64,000 nucleotides of DNA from positions 620,001 to 684,000 of the forward strand of contig NZ_CP064791.1 in NCBI RefSeq assembly GCF_017094465.1. The letters are read 5' to 3'. The notes under the pieces are model-generated. The model was not told the origin of the DNA and did not search any database. It saw nothing but the letters and a program-made list of their open reading frames with translations. Each line of letters begins with the position of its first letter. Within the stretch, counting starts at the first letter, position 1. Shown here in pieces: positions 26,575 through 35,963 of the stretch. The position numbers and the translations under genes are program-made. Source of the DNA: Halapricum desulfuricans (GTDB lineage: Archaea; Halobacteriota; Halobacteria; Halobacteriales; Haloarculaceae).

Positions 26575-27573
26575 ATGGTGACGTTTCTCTCGGGCGGGAC
26601 CGGCACGCCCAAGCTGCTCGCCGGGGCCGACGCCGTCTTCGCTCCCCAGGAGACGACCGTCGTGGCCAACACCGGCGACGACATCGAACTCGGGGGCCAC
26701 CTCGTCTGTCCGGACGTCGATACGGTACTGTTTCTGGAGGGGGATCTCCTCGATCGCGACTCCTGGTGGGGGATCGAGGGGGACACGGCCGCGACCCACG
26801 AGCGACTCCAGGTACTGGCCGAGGCTGCCGGCCTCGATAGCGGCCCGCGCTACCTCCCCGACGACAAGCAGACTGCGGGTCGTGAGATCGCCCGCTGGCG
26901 TCGCTTCTCGGCGGTCGCGGAGTTCATGCACATCGGCGACGACGACCGAGCGATCCACCTGACGCGGACGGGATTGCTCGACGAGGGCCACACGCTCACG
27001 GACGCGACGGCGACGCTGGCGGCGGCGCTGGGCGCCGACCGGACGGTCCTGCCGATGAGCGACGACCCCGTCGCGAGTCTCGTCCACACGCCCGACGGGA
27101 TCCAGCACTTCCAGGAGTGGTGGGTCGCCCACGACGGCGACCCGCCGGTCGAGGACGTCGAGTTCAGGGGTGCAACCGAGGCCGAGCCGACCGACGCCGT
27201 GCTCGACGCGCTCGGGGAACCAGTCGTGATCGGCCCCTCGAACCCCGTCACGAGCATCGGGCCGATGGTCGCAATGGATCGGTTCCGGGCGGCCCTGGAG
27301 TCGACGCCGGTCGTGGCAGTCTCGCCGTTCGTCGAGGACCGGGTGTTCTCCGGGCCGGCCGCGAAGCTGATGGCCGCTACCGGTCGCGACCCCTCGACAG
27401 CGGGGACCGCCGAGGCCTACCCCTTCGCGGACGCGTTCGTCCTCGACAGCGACGACGGGACGGAGCTCGATCGGCCAGTCGTTCGGACTGACACGGCGAT
27501 GGAGACTGACGACGACGCCGAGCGTGTCGCCCGTGCCGTCGAGCGGGCCCTGTCGGAGGTGCGATCGGTATGA
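26575..27573 (+). CDS. cofD: 2-phospho-L-lactate transferase
   Basis: 332 residues from the ATG at 26575, giving the conserved start [15 protein letters not shown]. Other family segments are [19 protein letters not shown] (first 60 residues), [19 protein letters not shown] and [13 protein letters not shown]. CofD joins a phospholactyl group to the deazaflavin Fo, forming coenzyme F420-0. The stop overlaps the next start (ATGA), so it is co-translated with the CitG-like gene. Confidence 0.95.
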   Translation: MVTFLSGGTGTPKLLAGADAVFAPQETTVVANTGDDIELGGHLVCPDVDTVLFLEGDLLDRDSWWGIEGDTAATHERLQVLAEAAGLDSGPRYLPDDKQTAGREIARWRRFSAVAEFMHIGDDDRAIHLTRTGLLDEGHTLTDATATLAAALGADRTVLPMSDDPVASLVHTPDGIQHFQEWWVAHDGDPPVEDVEFRGATEAEPTDAVLDALGEPVVIGPSNPVTSIGPMVAMDRFRAALESTPVVAVSPFVEDRVFSGPAAKLMAATGRDPSTAGTAEAYPFADAFVLDSDDGTELDRPVVRTDTAMETDDDAERVARAVERALSEVRSV

Positions 27574-28409
27574 GAACCGCCGCACAGAACGCCGAACTGG
27601 CGCTCCTGCTGGAAGTCGCGGGGACGCCCAAGCCCGGCAACGTCGACCGCGAGCGGGAGTACGAAGACCTCCGGTTCGAGCACTTCCTGGCCGGCGCGGT
27701 CGGCGCACAGGAGGGCTTACGGATGGCCGGCCGGGTCGACGGTCCGCCGGTCGGCGAAGCCTTCGAGCAGGCCATCGCGGGTATGCGCGACCAGCGCGGC
27801 GGTAACACACAGTTCGGGGCGCTGCTGTTGCTCGCCCCGCTGGTCCGGGCCGCAGCGGACGGGAACCTCACGCGGTCGGGCGCGAGCGACGTCGCCGAGT
27901 CGACGACCGTCACCGACGCGGCGGGGTTCTATCGCGCCTTCGAGCACGTGGCGGTCTCCGTCGAGGACCCGCCCGCCGATATGGACGATCTCGACGTTCG
28001 CCGCGGCAGCGATGCCGTGCCGGCGCTGCACGCCCGTGACCTGTCACTCTACGATGTGATGGACCGCTCGGCCGATCGCGACGGCGTCGCCCGCGAGTGG
28101 ACCGGCGGGTTTGAACGGAGCTTCGGTGCGGCAGCACGGATGGAAGCGCTCGCCGGCCCGATGACCGAGCGGGTGGCGAGGGTCTTCCTCGAACTGCTGG
28201 CCGACGAACCCGACACGTTCGTCGCGATCAACCACGACGAGGCGACGGCCGAGCGCGTCAGCGAACGAGCGCGAGCCGCGCTTGAGGGCGACGAGGATCC
28301 GGACGCGCTGGCCGAGGAGCTGGTCGATCGCGGCATCAATCCGGGCACGACGGCCGATATCACGGCCGCGGGATTGTTCGTCGCACTCGAAGGGGGGCTG
28401 GCGATATGA
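27570..28409 (+). CDS. CitG-like triphosphoribosyl-dephospho-CoA synthase family protein
   Basis: 279 residues. The family signature is [14 protein letters not shown] near residues 25-38, plus [16 protein letters not shown] in the middle. Bacterial CitG makes the prosthetic-group precursor of citrate lyase, but no citrate lyase is seen here; archaeal homologues probably act on another nucleotide-type cofactor. It overlaps cofD and the DUF447 gene by four bases on each side, which points to a shared pathway. Confidence 0.82.
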   Translation: MRTAAQNAELALLLEVAGTPKPGNVDREREYEDLRFEHFLAGAVGAQEGLRMAGRVDGPPVGEAFEQAIAGMRDQRGGNTQFGALLLLAPLVRAAADGNLTRSGASDVAESTTVTDAAGFYRAFEHVAVSVEDPPADMDDLDVRRGSDAVPALHARDLSLYDVMDRSADRDGVAREWTGGFERSFGAAARMEALAGPMTERVARVFLELLADEPDTFVAINHDEATAERVSERARAALEGDEDPDALAEELVDRGINPGTTADITAAGLFVALEGGLAI

Positions 28410-28990
28410 GCAACGAGCACGGCGAGACCGCGGCGTGGCCGGTCGAACTCCGCGGGGTCACCGAGTCGATCGTCACCACGCGCGGTCCGAACGACCGCTG
28501 GAACGTCGCCGCGCTCGGACTGCACGCCGGCGACCCGGTCACGGCCCGGACCTGGGGGCGGACGCGCACGCGGCGGAACGTCGAGGCACGCGGACGGGGG
28601 TACGTCCAGTTCGCGCCGGACCCGGTCGCCTTCGCCGAGGCGGCGCTGACGATCCGCGAGGAGTCCGAGCCGATCCTCGACAGTGCCGACGCCTGGGCCG
28701 AAGTCGAATTCGATCGGCGCGAGAGCGGAACCGAAGGCGACACTGAGTGGGTCGACTGGGCGCTCCGTCCGGTCGAGAGTCGGGTCGAGCGCCGCGGCGT
28801 CCGGACGACCAACCGCGGCTATTACGCCGTCGTCGAGGCGACCGTCGCGGCCTCGCGGCTCGGCGTCGAGGCCTACGACCAGCAACGGCTCCGCCAGCGG
28901 CTCGACTATTTCGAGGGCGTCGTCGAGACCTGCGGCGGCCCACCGGAGCGCGAGGCCTTCGAGATCGTTCGCGCGAATGCCGAATGGTAG
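28406..28990 (+). CDS. DUF447 family protein
   Basis: 194 residues. The segments [19 protein letters not shown] and [18 protein letters not shown] are typical of DUF447, a family with an FMN-binding split-barrel-like fold. The C-terminal half has the [14 protein letters not shown] region. DUF447 and CitG-like genes recur together near genes for C1-carrier or redox cofactors in archaea, as far as I recall, so a cofactor-related role is likely but unproven. Confidence 0.8.
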   Translation: MSNEHGETAAWPVELRGVTESIVTTRGPNDRWNVAALGLHAGDPVTARTWGRTRTRRNVEARGRGYVQFAPDPVAFAEAALTIREESEPILDSADAWAEVEFDRRESGTEGDTEWVDWALRPVESRVERRGVRTTNRGYYAVVEATVAASRLGVEAYDQQRLRQRLDYFEGVVETCGGPPEREAFEIVRANAEW

Positions 28991-29030
28991 CACGTATGTC
29001 AATCCCGGCAGATCAGTGTCGCTTCGAATC

Positions 29031-29037
29031 CTTTTTG
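29031..29037 (+). promoter_or_regulatory. T-rich TATA-like element before S17e
   Basis: CTTTTTG lies about 27-33 bases before the S17e ATG. It would give the ribosomal protein its own start site separate from the cofD operon. Confidence 0.4.
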
Positions 29038-29063
29038 AGCACTGTCCGGTTACGTGGGGTCAC

Positions 29064-29255
29064 ATGGCGATCAAACCGGCCTACGTCAAGAAGACGGCAA
29101 CGATCCTGATGGAGAAATACCCCGACGCGTTCGGCTCGGACTTCGAGCACAACAAGGACGTCGTCAGCGAACTCACCAACATCGAGTCCAAGGGCGTCCG
29201 CAACCGGATCGCGGGCTACGTCACGCGCAAGCAGAACCGCCCCGTCGAAGCCTGA
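29064..29255 (+). CDS. rps17e: 30S ribosomal protein S17e
   Basis: 63 residues, the normal archaeal length. The start [20 protein letters not shown] and the middle segment [20 protein letters not shown] are diagnostic. A longer in-frame extension to 28683 overlaps DUF447 and is rejected. Small-subunit ribosomal protein of archaea and eukaryotes. Confidence 0.97.
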   Translation: MAIKPAYVKKTATILMEKYPDAFGSDFEHNKDVVSELTNIESKGVRNRIAGYVTRKQNRPVEA

Positions 29256-29284
29256 GTCGGCTTGCTGTCGGCCTGTTCTGTGTT

Positions 29285-29974
29285 CTATTCTCGCTCTTCG
29301 ATCGCGTCGCGGTAGACGCGCTTGATCGTCTCGGTCCCGTCGATATTCTCGCGTCGCTCGTCGAGGACGATCTTTCCTTCGTGCATGACCGTCAGCCGAT
29401 CCAGTACCGACGCGAACGCGTCGATCCGGTGGCTCGAGACGACCACCGCGTTGCCCGCCGCGGCGTAGGCTTCCAGGAACGCGAGCAGCGACTCGCGGGT
29501 CACGTCGTCGAGATCCGCGAGCGGTTCGTCGAGTACCAGGAAATCCGGCTCTTTCAGCAGCGACAGCGCCAGATCCAGTTGCTTGCTGTAGCCGCCGGAC
29601 AGCTCTGACGCCCGCCGGTGGAGCACCTGCGGTAGCTTGAACACCTCGATCACCTCCTTGACCCACTCGAAGTCCGGATCGCCGGCGATCGCGCGGAACA
29701 CGTCGAGGTTCTCTCGCACGGTGAGCCCGTCGTAGAACGCCGGTTCCTGGAAGCCTGCACCGATTCGGTCGCTGTCCGGCCGGCTGACGGAGCCCTCGGT
29801 GGGCCGGGTCAGGCCGAGCAGGACGCGAATCAGCGTCGATTTGCCCGAACCGTTCGGGCCGGCCAGACAGTGAACGTCGCCGGGCTCGATCGACAGGTCG
29901 ACCCCCTTGACGGCCACGACCGGGCCGTAGTCTTTCGTCAGGTTCTCGACGGCAAATCGGTCCGCCACAGTCAA
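29285..29974 (-). CDS. ABC transporter ATP-binding protein (ABC-2 exporter type)
   Basis: 229 residues. Walker A GPNGSGKST (residues about 39-47), signature LSGGYSKQ, Walker B FLVLDEPLADLDD and the switch His (SSHRID) are all present. It overlaps the permease gene upstream by four bases, forming a two-gene exporter. Substrate unknown. Confidence 0.93.
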   Translation of the reverse strand: MTVADRFAVENLTKDYGPVVAVKGVDLSIEPGDVHCLAGPNGSGKSTLIRVLLGLTRPTEGSVSRPDSDRIGAGFQEPAFYDGLTVRENLDVFRAIAGDPDFEWVKEVIEVFKLPQVLHRRASELSGGYSKQLDLALSLLKEPDFLVLDEPLADLDDVTRESLLAFLEAYAAAGNAVVVSSHRIDAFASVLDRLTVMHEGKIVLDERRENIDGTETIKRVYRDAIEERE

Positions 29975-31038
29975 TCACCCCTCCGATAGAGCACGATCGT
30001 GGCCTCCAGGACGACCAGCGAGGCGAGCGCGGTCACGCCGAGTATCGCGAAGTAATCCGCGTACAGCCCCAGTGGTACGTCCTTGAGCATCTCGCTGCGG
30101 ACGATGATCGTCGTGTAGTGTAGCGGCACGGCCCGGACGATCTCCTTTCGGATCGGCGAGAAGAAGCCGGCCGGGTAGATCAGCCCGCCGAACGCGACCA
30201 GCCCGAACAGGACGATCACCGAGAGAAACCGGCCGACAGTCCTGAAGCGGGTCAGAAACATGATCGCCATCGCGACGGCCGCCATCGCGAGAAACGACAC
30301 CAGGAGCGCGGCGACGAGCCCGACCGAGATCGGCGTGACGGCATAGCCCAGCTCCCACGTGACCAGTCCGAACATCGCGATGGGCACGAGCATGAGCAGT
30401 GTGAAATACAGCAGTTTCGCCGCCACGAGCGATTCCAGCGAGGAATCGGTCCGGATACGCTGGATCGCGCGCGACTCGCTGGCCAGGTTGTAGGGGACGT
30501 AGGTGAACGCAAACAGCGTGAGCGTCGCGACCAGCAGGATCGGGATCAGATACTCCGACAGCGAGCGCGACTGGCCGATCACGTGGCGCTCGACCGTGAT
30601 CGACGTCGAGGCGCCCGACTGCAACCGGTAGTTGAGCACGCTCACCATCGCGTTCGAGGGCTGGTCGAACAGGACCATGCTCCCCTCGACTGTGAGGTTC
30701 AGTTGTGACTCCTGAGAGTCGTTCAACACGCCGGGCGGCACAGTGACGACGGCGTAGACCTCCTCGCGATGGAGCGCGTCCATCGCCGCGGCCTCCGAGT
30801 CGTATCGGACCGGCTGGGCGAACGTGACGGTCGCGGCATCGACGAGTTCGAGACTCCCGTCGTCAGTCGCCTCCGACTCCGGCACGACCGCGACAGGCGC
30901 CTCCTGGGGGATGACGTGTTGAAACGTGACGCTCGCGTACCCGGCGGTCGCAGGCAACACCAGCAACAGCACGACCAGTGCAGCCACATTGTGCTTGCTC
31001 CAGCGCAGTTCTTTGCGCAACAGGGCTCGCAGGCTCAC
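29971..31038 (-). CDS. ABC-2 type transporter permease
   Basis: 355 residues. One helix near residues 17-37 is followed by a long extracellular part (to about residue 165) and then five to six helices, the ABC-2 pattern (NatB/CcmB-like). The extracellular loop has a few sequons (NDSQ, NLTV). It is co-transcribed with the ATPase. ABC-2 exporters move lipids, glycans, drugs or Na+; nothing here decides between them. Confidence 0.86.
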   Translation of the reverse strand: MSLRALLRKELRWSKHNVAALVVLLLVLPATAGYASVTFQHVIPQEAPVAVVPESEATDDGSLELVDAATVTFAQPVRYDSEAAAMDALHREEVYAVVTVPPGVLNDSQESQLNLTVEGSMVLFDQPSNAMVSVLNYRLQSGASTSITVERHVIGQSRSLSEYLIPILLVATLTLFAFTYVPYNLASESRAIQRIRTDSSLESLVAAKLLYFTLLMLVPIAMFGLVTWELGYAVTPISVGLVAALLVSFLAMAAVAMAIMFLTRFRTVGRFLSVIVLFGLVAFGGLIYPAGFFSPIRKEIVRAVPLHYTTIIVRSEMLKDVPLGLYADYFAILGVTALASLVVLEATIVLYRRGD

Positions 31039-31108
31039 GGCGACTCGTCTGCGAGTGACAGGAGCAGGGTGAAAAGCGTTGCCGGTTCGACGTGATCTTC
31101 TATGCCAG

Positions 31109-31441
31109 TCAGCGATCTCGTTCGCCGCGCTTGATCGGGCCGTCCCATCCTTCCAGGCCGCCGGCGAGGCTCGCGACTGGCGTGTCTGTGACCCCTTCGT
31201 AGGAGGTGATCAAACGGGCGGCCTGCACGCTGGATTCGCCGTGGGGACAGACGGTGACGATCCGGTCGGCGTCGGCGTCTAGTTCGTCGATACGGTCGAT
31301 GAGTCGGCTAAAGGGCAGGTTCCTGCTACCCGGGATGTGTCCGCGCTCGAAGGCAACGGGCTGTCGGATATCGACGATCTCGACGTCAACGTCGGAATCG
31401 AGCAGATCCGAGAGTTCCGACGCGCTGATTTCGCCATCCAT
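31109..31441 (-). CDS. Rhodanese-domain protein
   Basis: 110 residues from the ATG at 31441 (a GTG at 31456 is also possible). One rhodanese domain: VEIVDIRQPVAFERGHIPGS and the active loop with Cys in VCPHGESS, ending GGLEGWDGP. Single-domain rhodaneses carry sulfane sulfur. Which sulfur pathway it serves is not shown. Confidence 0.88.
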   Translation of the reverse strand: MDGEISASELSDLLDSDVDVEIVDIRQPVAFERGHIPGSRNLPFSRLIDRIDELDADADRIVTVCPHGESSVQAARLITSYEGVTDTPVASLAGGLEGWDGPIKRGERDR

Positions 31442-31512
31442 ACGTCCGTTCAGCACCCACTGCGGGAAATCCGCTACGGAAGCGGATTCGGCCGGACGAC
31501 TCGCAATCGCGA

Positions 31513-32052
31513 CTACAGCACCCCTTCCTCTTTCGCGAGCAGCAACCCTTCGATGGTCGCGTCGTTGGCGGGCGATTCCCGGGCTCGCTCCAGCGCTTCT
31601 TCGATCGGGACGGGGCGCACTTCGAGGAACTCGTTGTCGTCGTAGCTGGGTTCGACCGGTTCCAGCCCCTCGGCGAAGACGATCCCGCGTTTGTGCCGGA
31701 GGACGCCCGTCGCCGTCCAGAACGTCTCCAGCAGTGCGGTGCCGGACGGATCGAACCCGGTCTCCTCGCGGAGTTCGCGCGCGCCGGCGGTCGTGAACGA
31801 CTCGCCGTCCTCGACGATACCGGCGGGGAGTTCCAGACAGTGCTCGCCGATCGCGGGTCGGTACTGTTCGACCATCACGACGGTGTCGTCGGTCACGGGC
31901 ACGACGACCGCGGCGGCGGGCAACTCCGCCCAGTAGTAGCGCTTCCGCGAGCCGTCGGGCTGTTCGACCAGGTCGTAGCCGCCGGTGTACCAGCCGGTCT
32001 CGTACTCGGTCCGTGATTCGACGACCGGCCAGTCGTGGCGTTCGTCGCTCAT
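31513..32052 (-). CDS. NUDIX hydrolase (ADP-ribose pyrophosphatase-like)
   Basis: 179 residues. The NUDIX box runs from GIVEDGESFTTAGARELREE to TGF (residues about 78-100), with the ELPAG lead and the later TGVLRHKRGIVF. This is the ADP-ribose/sugar-nucleotide pyrophosphatase branch. It overlaps the upstream small membrane gene by four bases and forms an operon with DUF5809 and DUF5810 genes. Confidence 0.88.
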   Translation of the reverse strand: MSDERHDWPVVESRTEYETGWYTGGYDLVEQPDGSRKRYYWAELPAAAVVVPVTDDTVVMVEQYRPAIGEHCLELPAGIVEDGESFTTAGARELREETGFDPSGTALLETFWTATGVLRHKRGIVFAEGLEPVEPSYDDNEFLEVRPVPIEEALERARESPANDATIEGLLLAKEEGVL

Positions 32053-32480
32053 GGTCGTTGTGTCACGCTCAACCGGTAAAACGTGACGTTCTCGCCGGTC
32101 GCGTTCGTTCGGACGTAGACCGCGTCCCCGTCGGCCGCGTCGGGATAGTTCGAGCGGAGCGCGTCGAGTTCGTCGAACGGCGAGTGGGTGAACGCCCCTT
32201 TGATCCCGAGCGGTCCCGTCCAGTACGGATCAGCGGCACCCGTTCCGTTCCCGGCGTCGGACAGTGCGGCCGTGGTGTACTCGTAGCGCCGCTCCGAGAG
32301 GGTCGCCGCCTCGACTGCCGCGTTTCGCTGGTCGATCGACAGCTCGTCCGACTCGACCTGCGTGGCCGTCAGATAGTAGGGATCGCCGCTCTTGAGCAGG
32401 CCAGGCAGCGCTCCCAGTGCCAACAGCAGGACGACCACCACGAGCACGCCGATCAGGAAGTTCCGGGCGATCGGACGCAC
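32049..32480 (-). CDS. Membrane-anchored haloarchaeal protein
   Basis: 143 residues from a GTG at 32480, one base after the stop of the DUF5809 gene. A single helix (residues 8-28, GVLVVVVLLLALGALPGLL) anchors an external domain of about 115 residues with two sequons (NGT, NAT/NVT). No known family recognised. It overlaps the NUDIX gene by four bases. Confidence 0.65.
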   Translation of the reverse strand: MRPIARNFLIGVLVVVVLLLALGALPGLLKSGDPYYLTATQVESDELSIDQRNAAVEAATLSERRYEYTTAALSDAGNGTGAADPYWTGPLGIKGAFTHSPFDELDALRSNYPDAADGDAVYVRTNATGENVTFYRLSVTQRP

Positions 32481-32481
32481 G

Positions 32482-32907
32482 TCAGTCCTCCCGGAGCATC
32501 GTCCGATATATCTCGCCGAACGCCTGTCTGCGGAGCGTTCCGACGGCGGCCTCGCGCTGACTCTGGAAGGTCGCCGCGACCGCAGTCCCCGCGAACGGGG
32601 CGGCGTGCCAGACGACCCGGTCGACGTTGGCGTTGCCGATCTCCCGGATCTCGTAGTCGGGATGGGCGTCACACCACGCCTCGAACTCCTCGCGAGTGCC
32701 GACCGTGACCGCCAGCGACTCGGCGAAGAGGGCGTCACGCGCGGTCTCGACCACCTCGCTCGTCACGCGCTCGCGGTACTCTTCCTGGCCCATCTCCATC
32801 GCCTTTGCGACCTCTTTGACGACGACCTGTGCGGTCGATCCCAGCGTCTCGTAGCGTTCGCGTGCCGCCGCGGCCGTCTCGGGCTCGAACGACCCCTCTG
32901 TCTCCAT
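32482..32907 (-). CDS. DUF5809-type haloarchaeal protein
   Basis: 141 residues. Helical N-terminal part (ETAAAARERYETLGSTAQVV) and a mixed C-terminal half with NVDRVVWHAAPFAGTAVAA. This matches my memory of the haloarchaea-specific DUF5809 family. No catalytic motif. It is second in the conserved order DUF5810, DUF5809, membrane protein, NUDIX. Confidence 0.68.
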   Translation of the reverse strand: METEGSFEPETAAAARERYETLGSTAQVVVKEVAKAMEMGQEEYRERVTSEVVETARDALFAESLAVTVGTREEFEAWCDAHPDYEIREIGNANVDRVVWHAAPFAGTAVAATFQSQREAAVGTLRRQAFGEIYRTMLRED

Positions 32908-32931
32908 ACCTGCCTCTGGGGGTTGGAGTCC

Positions 32932-33306
32932 CTACTCGGTTTCGCCGTCCGACTCGTCCATCCGACGGGTCAGTTCCCGCGCGTCTTCGAGGATCGCCCG
33001 CGCCTCGTCGTCGAGTGTCTCGCCGTCCCCGACTGCCCGCCTGTCGATTCCGGGATTCTGGCGGTTTGCGTGGCCGCGATCACCGGTGTCAACCTCGTCG
33101 ATCGGGTGGTCGGTCTCCTCGACGGCATCGATATCGCGCAGCCGTGCTGCCAGCGCCTCGTCGTCGTCCTCGCCCCAGTTCGGCGTGTGCTCGTCCAGCC
33201 ACTCCTCGTGGTCGGTCCCGCGGATGAGGGCGGTAAACGCCATGTGGTTCGCCAGGTGCTCAGCGTCGGCCTGCGGCTCCGCACAGACGGGACAAAGGTA
33301 GGCCAT
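32932..33306 (-). CDS. DUF5810-type zinc-binding protein
   Basis: 124 residues from the ATG at 33306. The start MAYLCPVCAEPQADAEHLAN includes a CxxC and His residues that form a C2H2-like zinc site, followed by HMAFTALIRGTDHEEWLDEH. The rest is acidic and probably flexible. Fits the haloarchaeal DUF5810 family as I recall it; function unknown. Confidence 0.7.
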   Translation of the reverse strand: MAYLCPVCAEPQADAEHLANHMAFTALIRGTDHEEWLDEHTPNWGEDDDEALAARLRDIDAVEETDHPIDEVDTGDRGHANRQNPGIDRRAVGDGETLDDEARAILEDARELTRRMDESDGETE

Positions 33307-33420
33307 GTACGAGCCGACGGTATCCAGCGCCAAAGGAGTTCACACGGTCGGTTGTCCGTCTGTTCCGGATCGGTCGACCGTCTCGAGCGATCGGATCGCA
33401 AATCGTCACAACAGACCGTG

Positions 33421-34707
33421 TCAGTCGTCGGAGGTCTGCAGGAACTGTTCGATCGCGAACGGCTCGTTCTCGCCCTCGACGGCCAGCACGTCCAGGGCGG
33501 TCACGACCGCATCGACGCCGAGCAGCCCCGAGAGACTCGGCTCGGTCCGCCCGTCGTCGCCCGAGACGAGTTCCTTCACGTAGAGGCCGCCCTCGCCGTC
33601 GAGTTCGACTGTCGCGTGGGCCTCGTCGTCCAGTTCGCCCTCGATCTCGTAGACTTCGCGGGTCCGGTCGATGTCGGCCCGTCGGTGATCCACTCGCTGG
33701 GGGGTCCGCTGGGTGATCGTCGCACCTCGCAGGGCGTCCAGCGCCTCGTGCAACTCCTCTTCGCTCACGGGCTCGTCGAACTCCACGGCCATCCGGTAGG
33801 TCTTGGCGGCGTCGTGTTGCTTGACGCGCTCGACCATCTCGTAGGTCGGGATCGCCAGGTCGGTGACCTCGACTTTGCCGTCGGCGAACTCGTTGATCTC
33901 CGCCTCCAACTGTGCGGGATCGACCTCTCTGGCGTGGGGATCTTCGACCTCGATGACGAACGGACGCCCGGTCCCGAGCATGAGTGCGTCGACGTCTTCG
34001 CGGCCGGCACCGTGGAACGTCGCCGACTCGCCCTCGTAGGCCTCGACGACCGGCGGCGCGGTCAGTTGCTCGACGCTCTCGTCGTAGCGAAAGCCCGTCC
34101 CGTCACAGCCGGGACACTCCGCGCCGCGTTTCAGGCCCGTGCCGCCACACTCATTACAGGGCCACTTCGTCTGGGGGATATCGCGTTCGAGTTTCCTGTA
34201 GCGGCCGTAGACGAACGCGGAGTTGACCTGCAACTCGACCTCGTCGGTGCCGAGATCGAGCAACAACTGGATGTCCGGGCGACCGAAGTCCACCTCGGCG
34301 CCGACCTCCTGGCCGAAGCGCTTGCCGACTTCCCTGTTGAGTTCGGATTTCAGTTGCTCGCCGGCGTCTTCCGCCAGGCTCACGTCCTCCCGCAGCAGCC
34401 GGTCGTTCTCCTCCAGCATCGGCGGGACGCGCGTCCCGACCTGGTAGGTGTCGAACTCGTAGTCGGTGACGGCCTGTACTGCGCGATCAGTCCAGATATC
34501 GATGCGATCGGATTCGCCCTCACAGACCCAACACTCCTCCGGGGGTTCGTACGGTTCGTCGGCTTCGAGGGCGACAGTCGTTCGCAAGGCACGGCCCCGC
34601 TCGGCGTTGCTGAGGCCGAAGCTCCGATCGGCGACCAGGCGGCCGAGACACGCGTCACAGACCGGGCCGGTCGCGATCGCGTCCCGAGCGATATCGAGGA
34701 CAGTCAT
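33421..34707 (-). CDS. pus10: tRNA pseudouridine(54/55) synthase Pus10
   Basis: 428 residues. An N-terminal zinc motif (CDACLGRL, then CWVC) and a second Cys set (CNECGGTGLK, CPGCDGTGF) surround a THUMP-like part. The catalytic Asp lies in GREDVDALMLGTGRPFV. It modifies U54 and/or U55 in the T-arm of archaeal tRNAs. The gene is alone on its strand and is followed by the DUF5810 operon. Confidence 0.93.
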   Translation of the reverse strand: MTVLDIARDAIATGPVCDACLGRLVADRSFGLSNAERGRALRTTVALEADEPYEPPEECWVCEGESDRIDIWTDRAVQAVTDYEFDTYQVGTRVPPMLEENDRLLREDVSLAEDAGEQLKSELNREVGKRFGQEVGAEVDFGRPDIQLLLDLGTDEVELQVNSAFVYGRYRKLERDIPQTKWPCNECGGTGLKRGAECPGCDGTGFRYDESVEQLTAPPVVEAYEGESATFHGAGREDVDALMLGTGRPFVIEVEDPHAREVDPAQLEAEINEFADGKVEVTDLAIPTYEMVERVKQHDAAKTYRMAVEFDEPVSEEELHEALDALRGATITQRTPQRVDHRRADIDRTREVYEIEGELDDEAHATVELDGEGGLYVKELVSGDDGRTEPSLSGLLGVDAVVTALDVLAVEGENEPFAIEQFLQTSDD

Positions 34708-34947
34708 TGCCCTGTCTTCGCCCGCCTGGACGTAATTCGCTTTCGAGTCACAAGCGTCGGTCGTCTCCCGTCCCCGATAGGAGTAACATATTCCGATACC
34801 GGAGACGATAGCTCGACCGCGGTTCGGCCGGTAACACGTTCTCCAGCCACGAAATGGGGATGTATCGGCCGAAATCTGCGTACAGAGACGCCGCAGCGGT
34901 TGCCAGCAACTGTCCCCATAAACGAATCAATCCCGTTAGGTTCGGTA

Positions 34948-35961
34948 ATGACGCCACGAGAGACTCGGATATCGCGACGGGCGTATCTCGCGGGAGCGAC
35001 GACGGCGACTGTGGGGCTCGCTGGCTGCTCCGTCCTCGGCAGTGACAGCGGCGATCTGACCGTCGCACATATGCCGATATTCCCCGACTTGCAGTACTTC
35101 GTGATGGACGATCAGGGGTATTTCGACGACATCGACCGGACGGTCAACGGCGAGGAGTTCACCGACGGCCCGTCGATCATCAAGGCCTACAGCGGCGGCG
35201 ACATCGACATCGCGATGTTCGGTATCGTCCCGGCGATGATTCTCATCGACCGGGGGCTGCCTGCGAAGGTGACGGCGACGAACATCAAGGAGCCGATGGC
35301 GATTCTCACCCACGAGGAGTTCGGCCCGCTGTGGGACGAACACGGTAGCGACGCCTTCGACGTCTGGCGCGAGCAGCGTGGCGAGCCGTTCCAGTTCGGC
35401 ACGTTCCCGCAGGGGTCGGTGCCCGACATCCTACTGCGCTACTGGCTCGACCAAGAGGGCGTCGATCCCGAGAGCGACGTCCAGATCACCGAGATAAACG
35501 GCGCGAACGCCGTCTGGCAGGCGATCGCCAACGACGAAATCGACGGCACGTCGATCATGGAGCCGGTACCGACCCGCGTCGCCGAGGAGTCGGTCCCCTA
35601 CGAGACCTTCAGGACGGCCGCCCAGATCATGCCCGGCCAGCCCGCGGCCGTGACGCTGATGAGCGACGAGATCCGCGACACCGACGTCGCGACGCAGTTC
35701 CTCGACGCCCACGTCCGGGCGACTGAGTACATTCAGGACAACCCCGAGCCGACGGCCGACATCGTCGAGAGCGGGATCGGATTAGACTCCGATCGGGCGC
35801 TGTCGGCCCTGCAGGGGCCGCTGTCGAACTTCGTCACCGACCCGCGCGAGATCGAGAACGGGACGGAGATCTTCTCTGAGTTCGCCGCTCGCACGGGCAA
35901 ACTCGACCAGCAACTGTCCCTCGAGGAGATCTTCGATTACAGCGTCTACGAGGCGCTCTAA
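34948..35961 (+). CDS. SsuA/TauA-type ABC substrate-binding lipoprotein
   Basis: 337 residues from the ATG at 34948; the frame is open far upstream but only as an antisense shadow. A Tat signal (SRRAYLAGATTATVGLAGC) ends in a lipobox. The mature part has NMT1/THI5-like features: PSIIKAYSGGDIDIAMFG and ALL-alpha segments with repeated binding-cleft loops (FPQGSVPDILLRYWL). It captures a small anionic or amine ligand outside the cell for the permease and ATPase that follow. The ligand (sulfonate, nitrate, taurine, pyrimidine precursor) is not identifiable. Confidence 0.87.
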   Translation: MTPRETRISRRAYLAGATTATVGLAGCSVLGSDSGDLTVAHMPIFPDLQYFVMDDQGYFDDIDRTVNGEEFTDGPSIIKAYSGGDIDIAMFGIVPAMILIDRGLPAKVTATNIKEPMAILTHEEFGPLWDEHGSDAFDVWREQRGEPFQFGTFPQGSVPDILLRYWLDQEGVDPESDVQITEINGANAVWQAIANDEIDGTSIMEPVPTRVAEESVPYETFRTAAQIMPGQPAAVTLMSDEIRDTDVATQFLDAHVRATEYIQDNPEPTADIVESGIGLDSDRALSALQGPLSNFVTDPREIENGTEIFSEFAARTGKLDQQLSLEEIFDYSVYEAL

Positions 35962-35963
35962 CG

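Noticed and set aside
28683-29063. N-terminal extension of ribosomal protein S17e
   Set aside because: S17e is a 60-65 residue protein in archaea; the extension overlaps DUF447 in another frame.
32392-34947. Long upstream extension of the substrate-binding protein frame
   Set aside because: The extension is antisense to pus10 and the DUF5810/DUF5809 genes, which have clear motifs. The Tat lipoprotein signal begins exactly at 34948.
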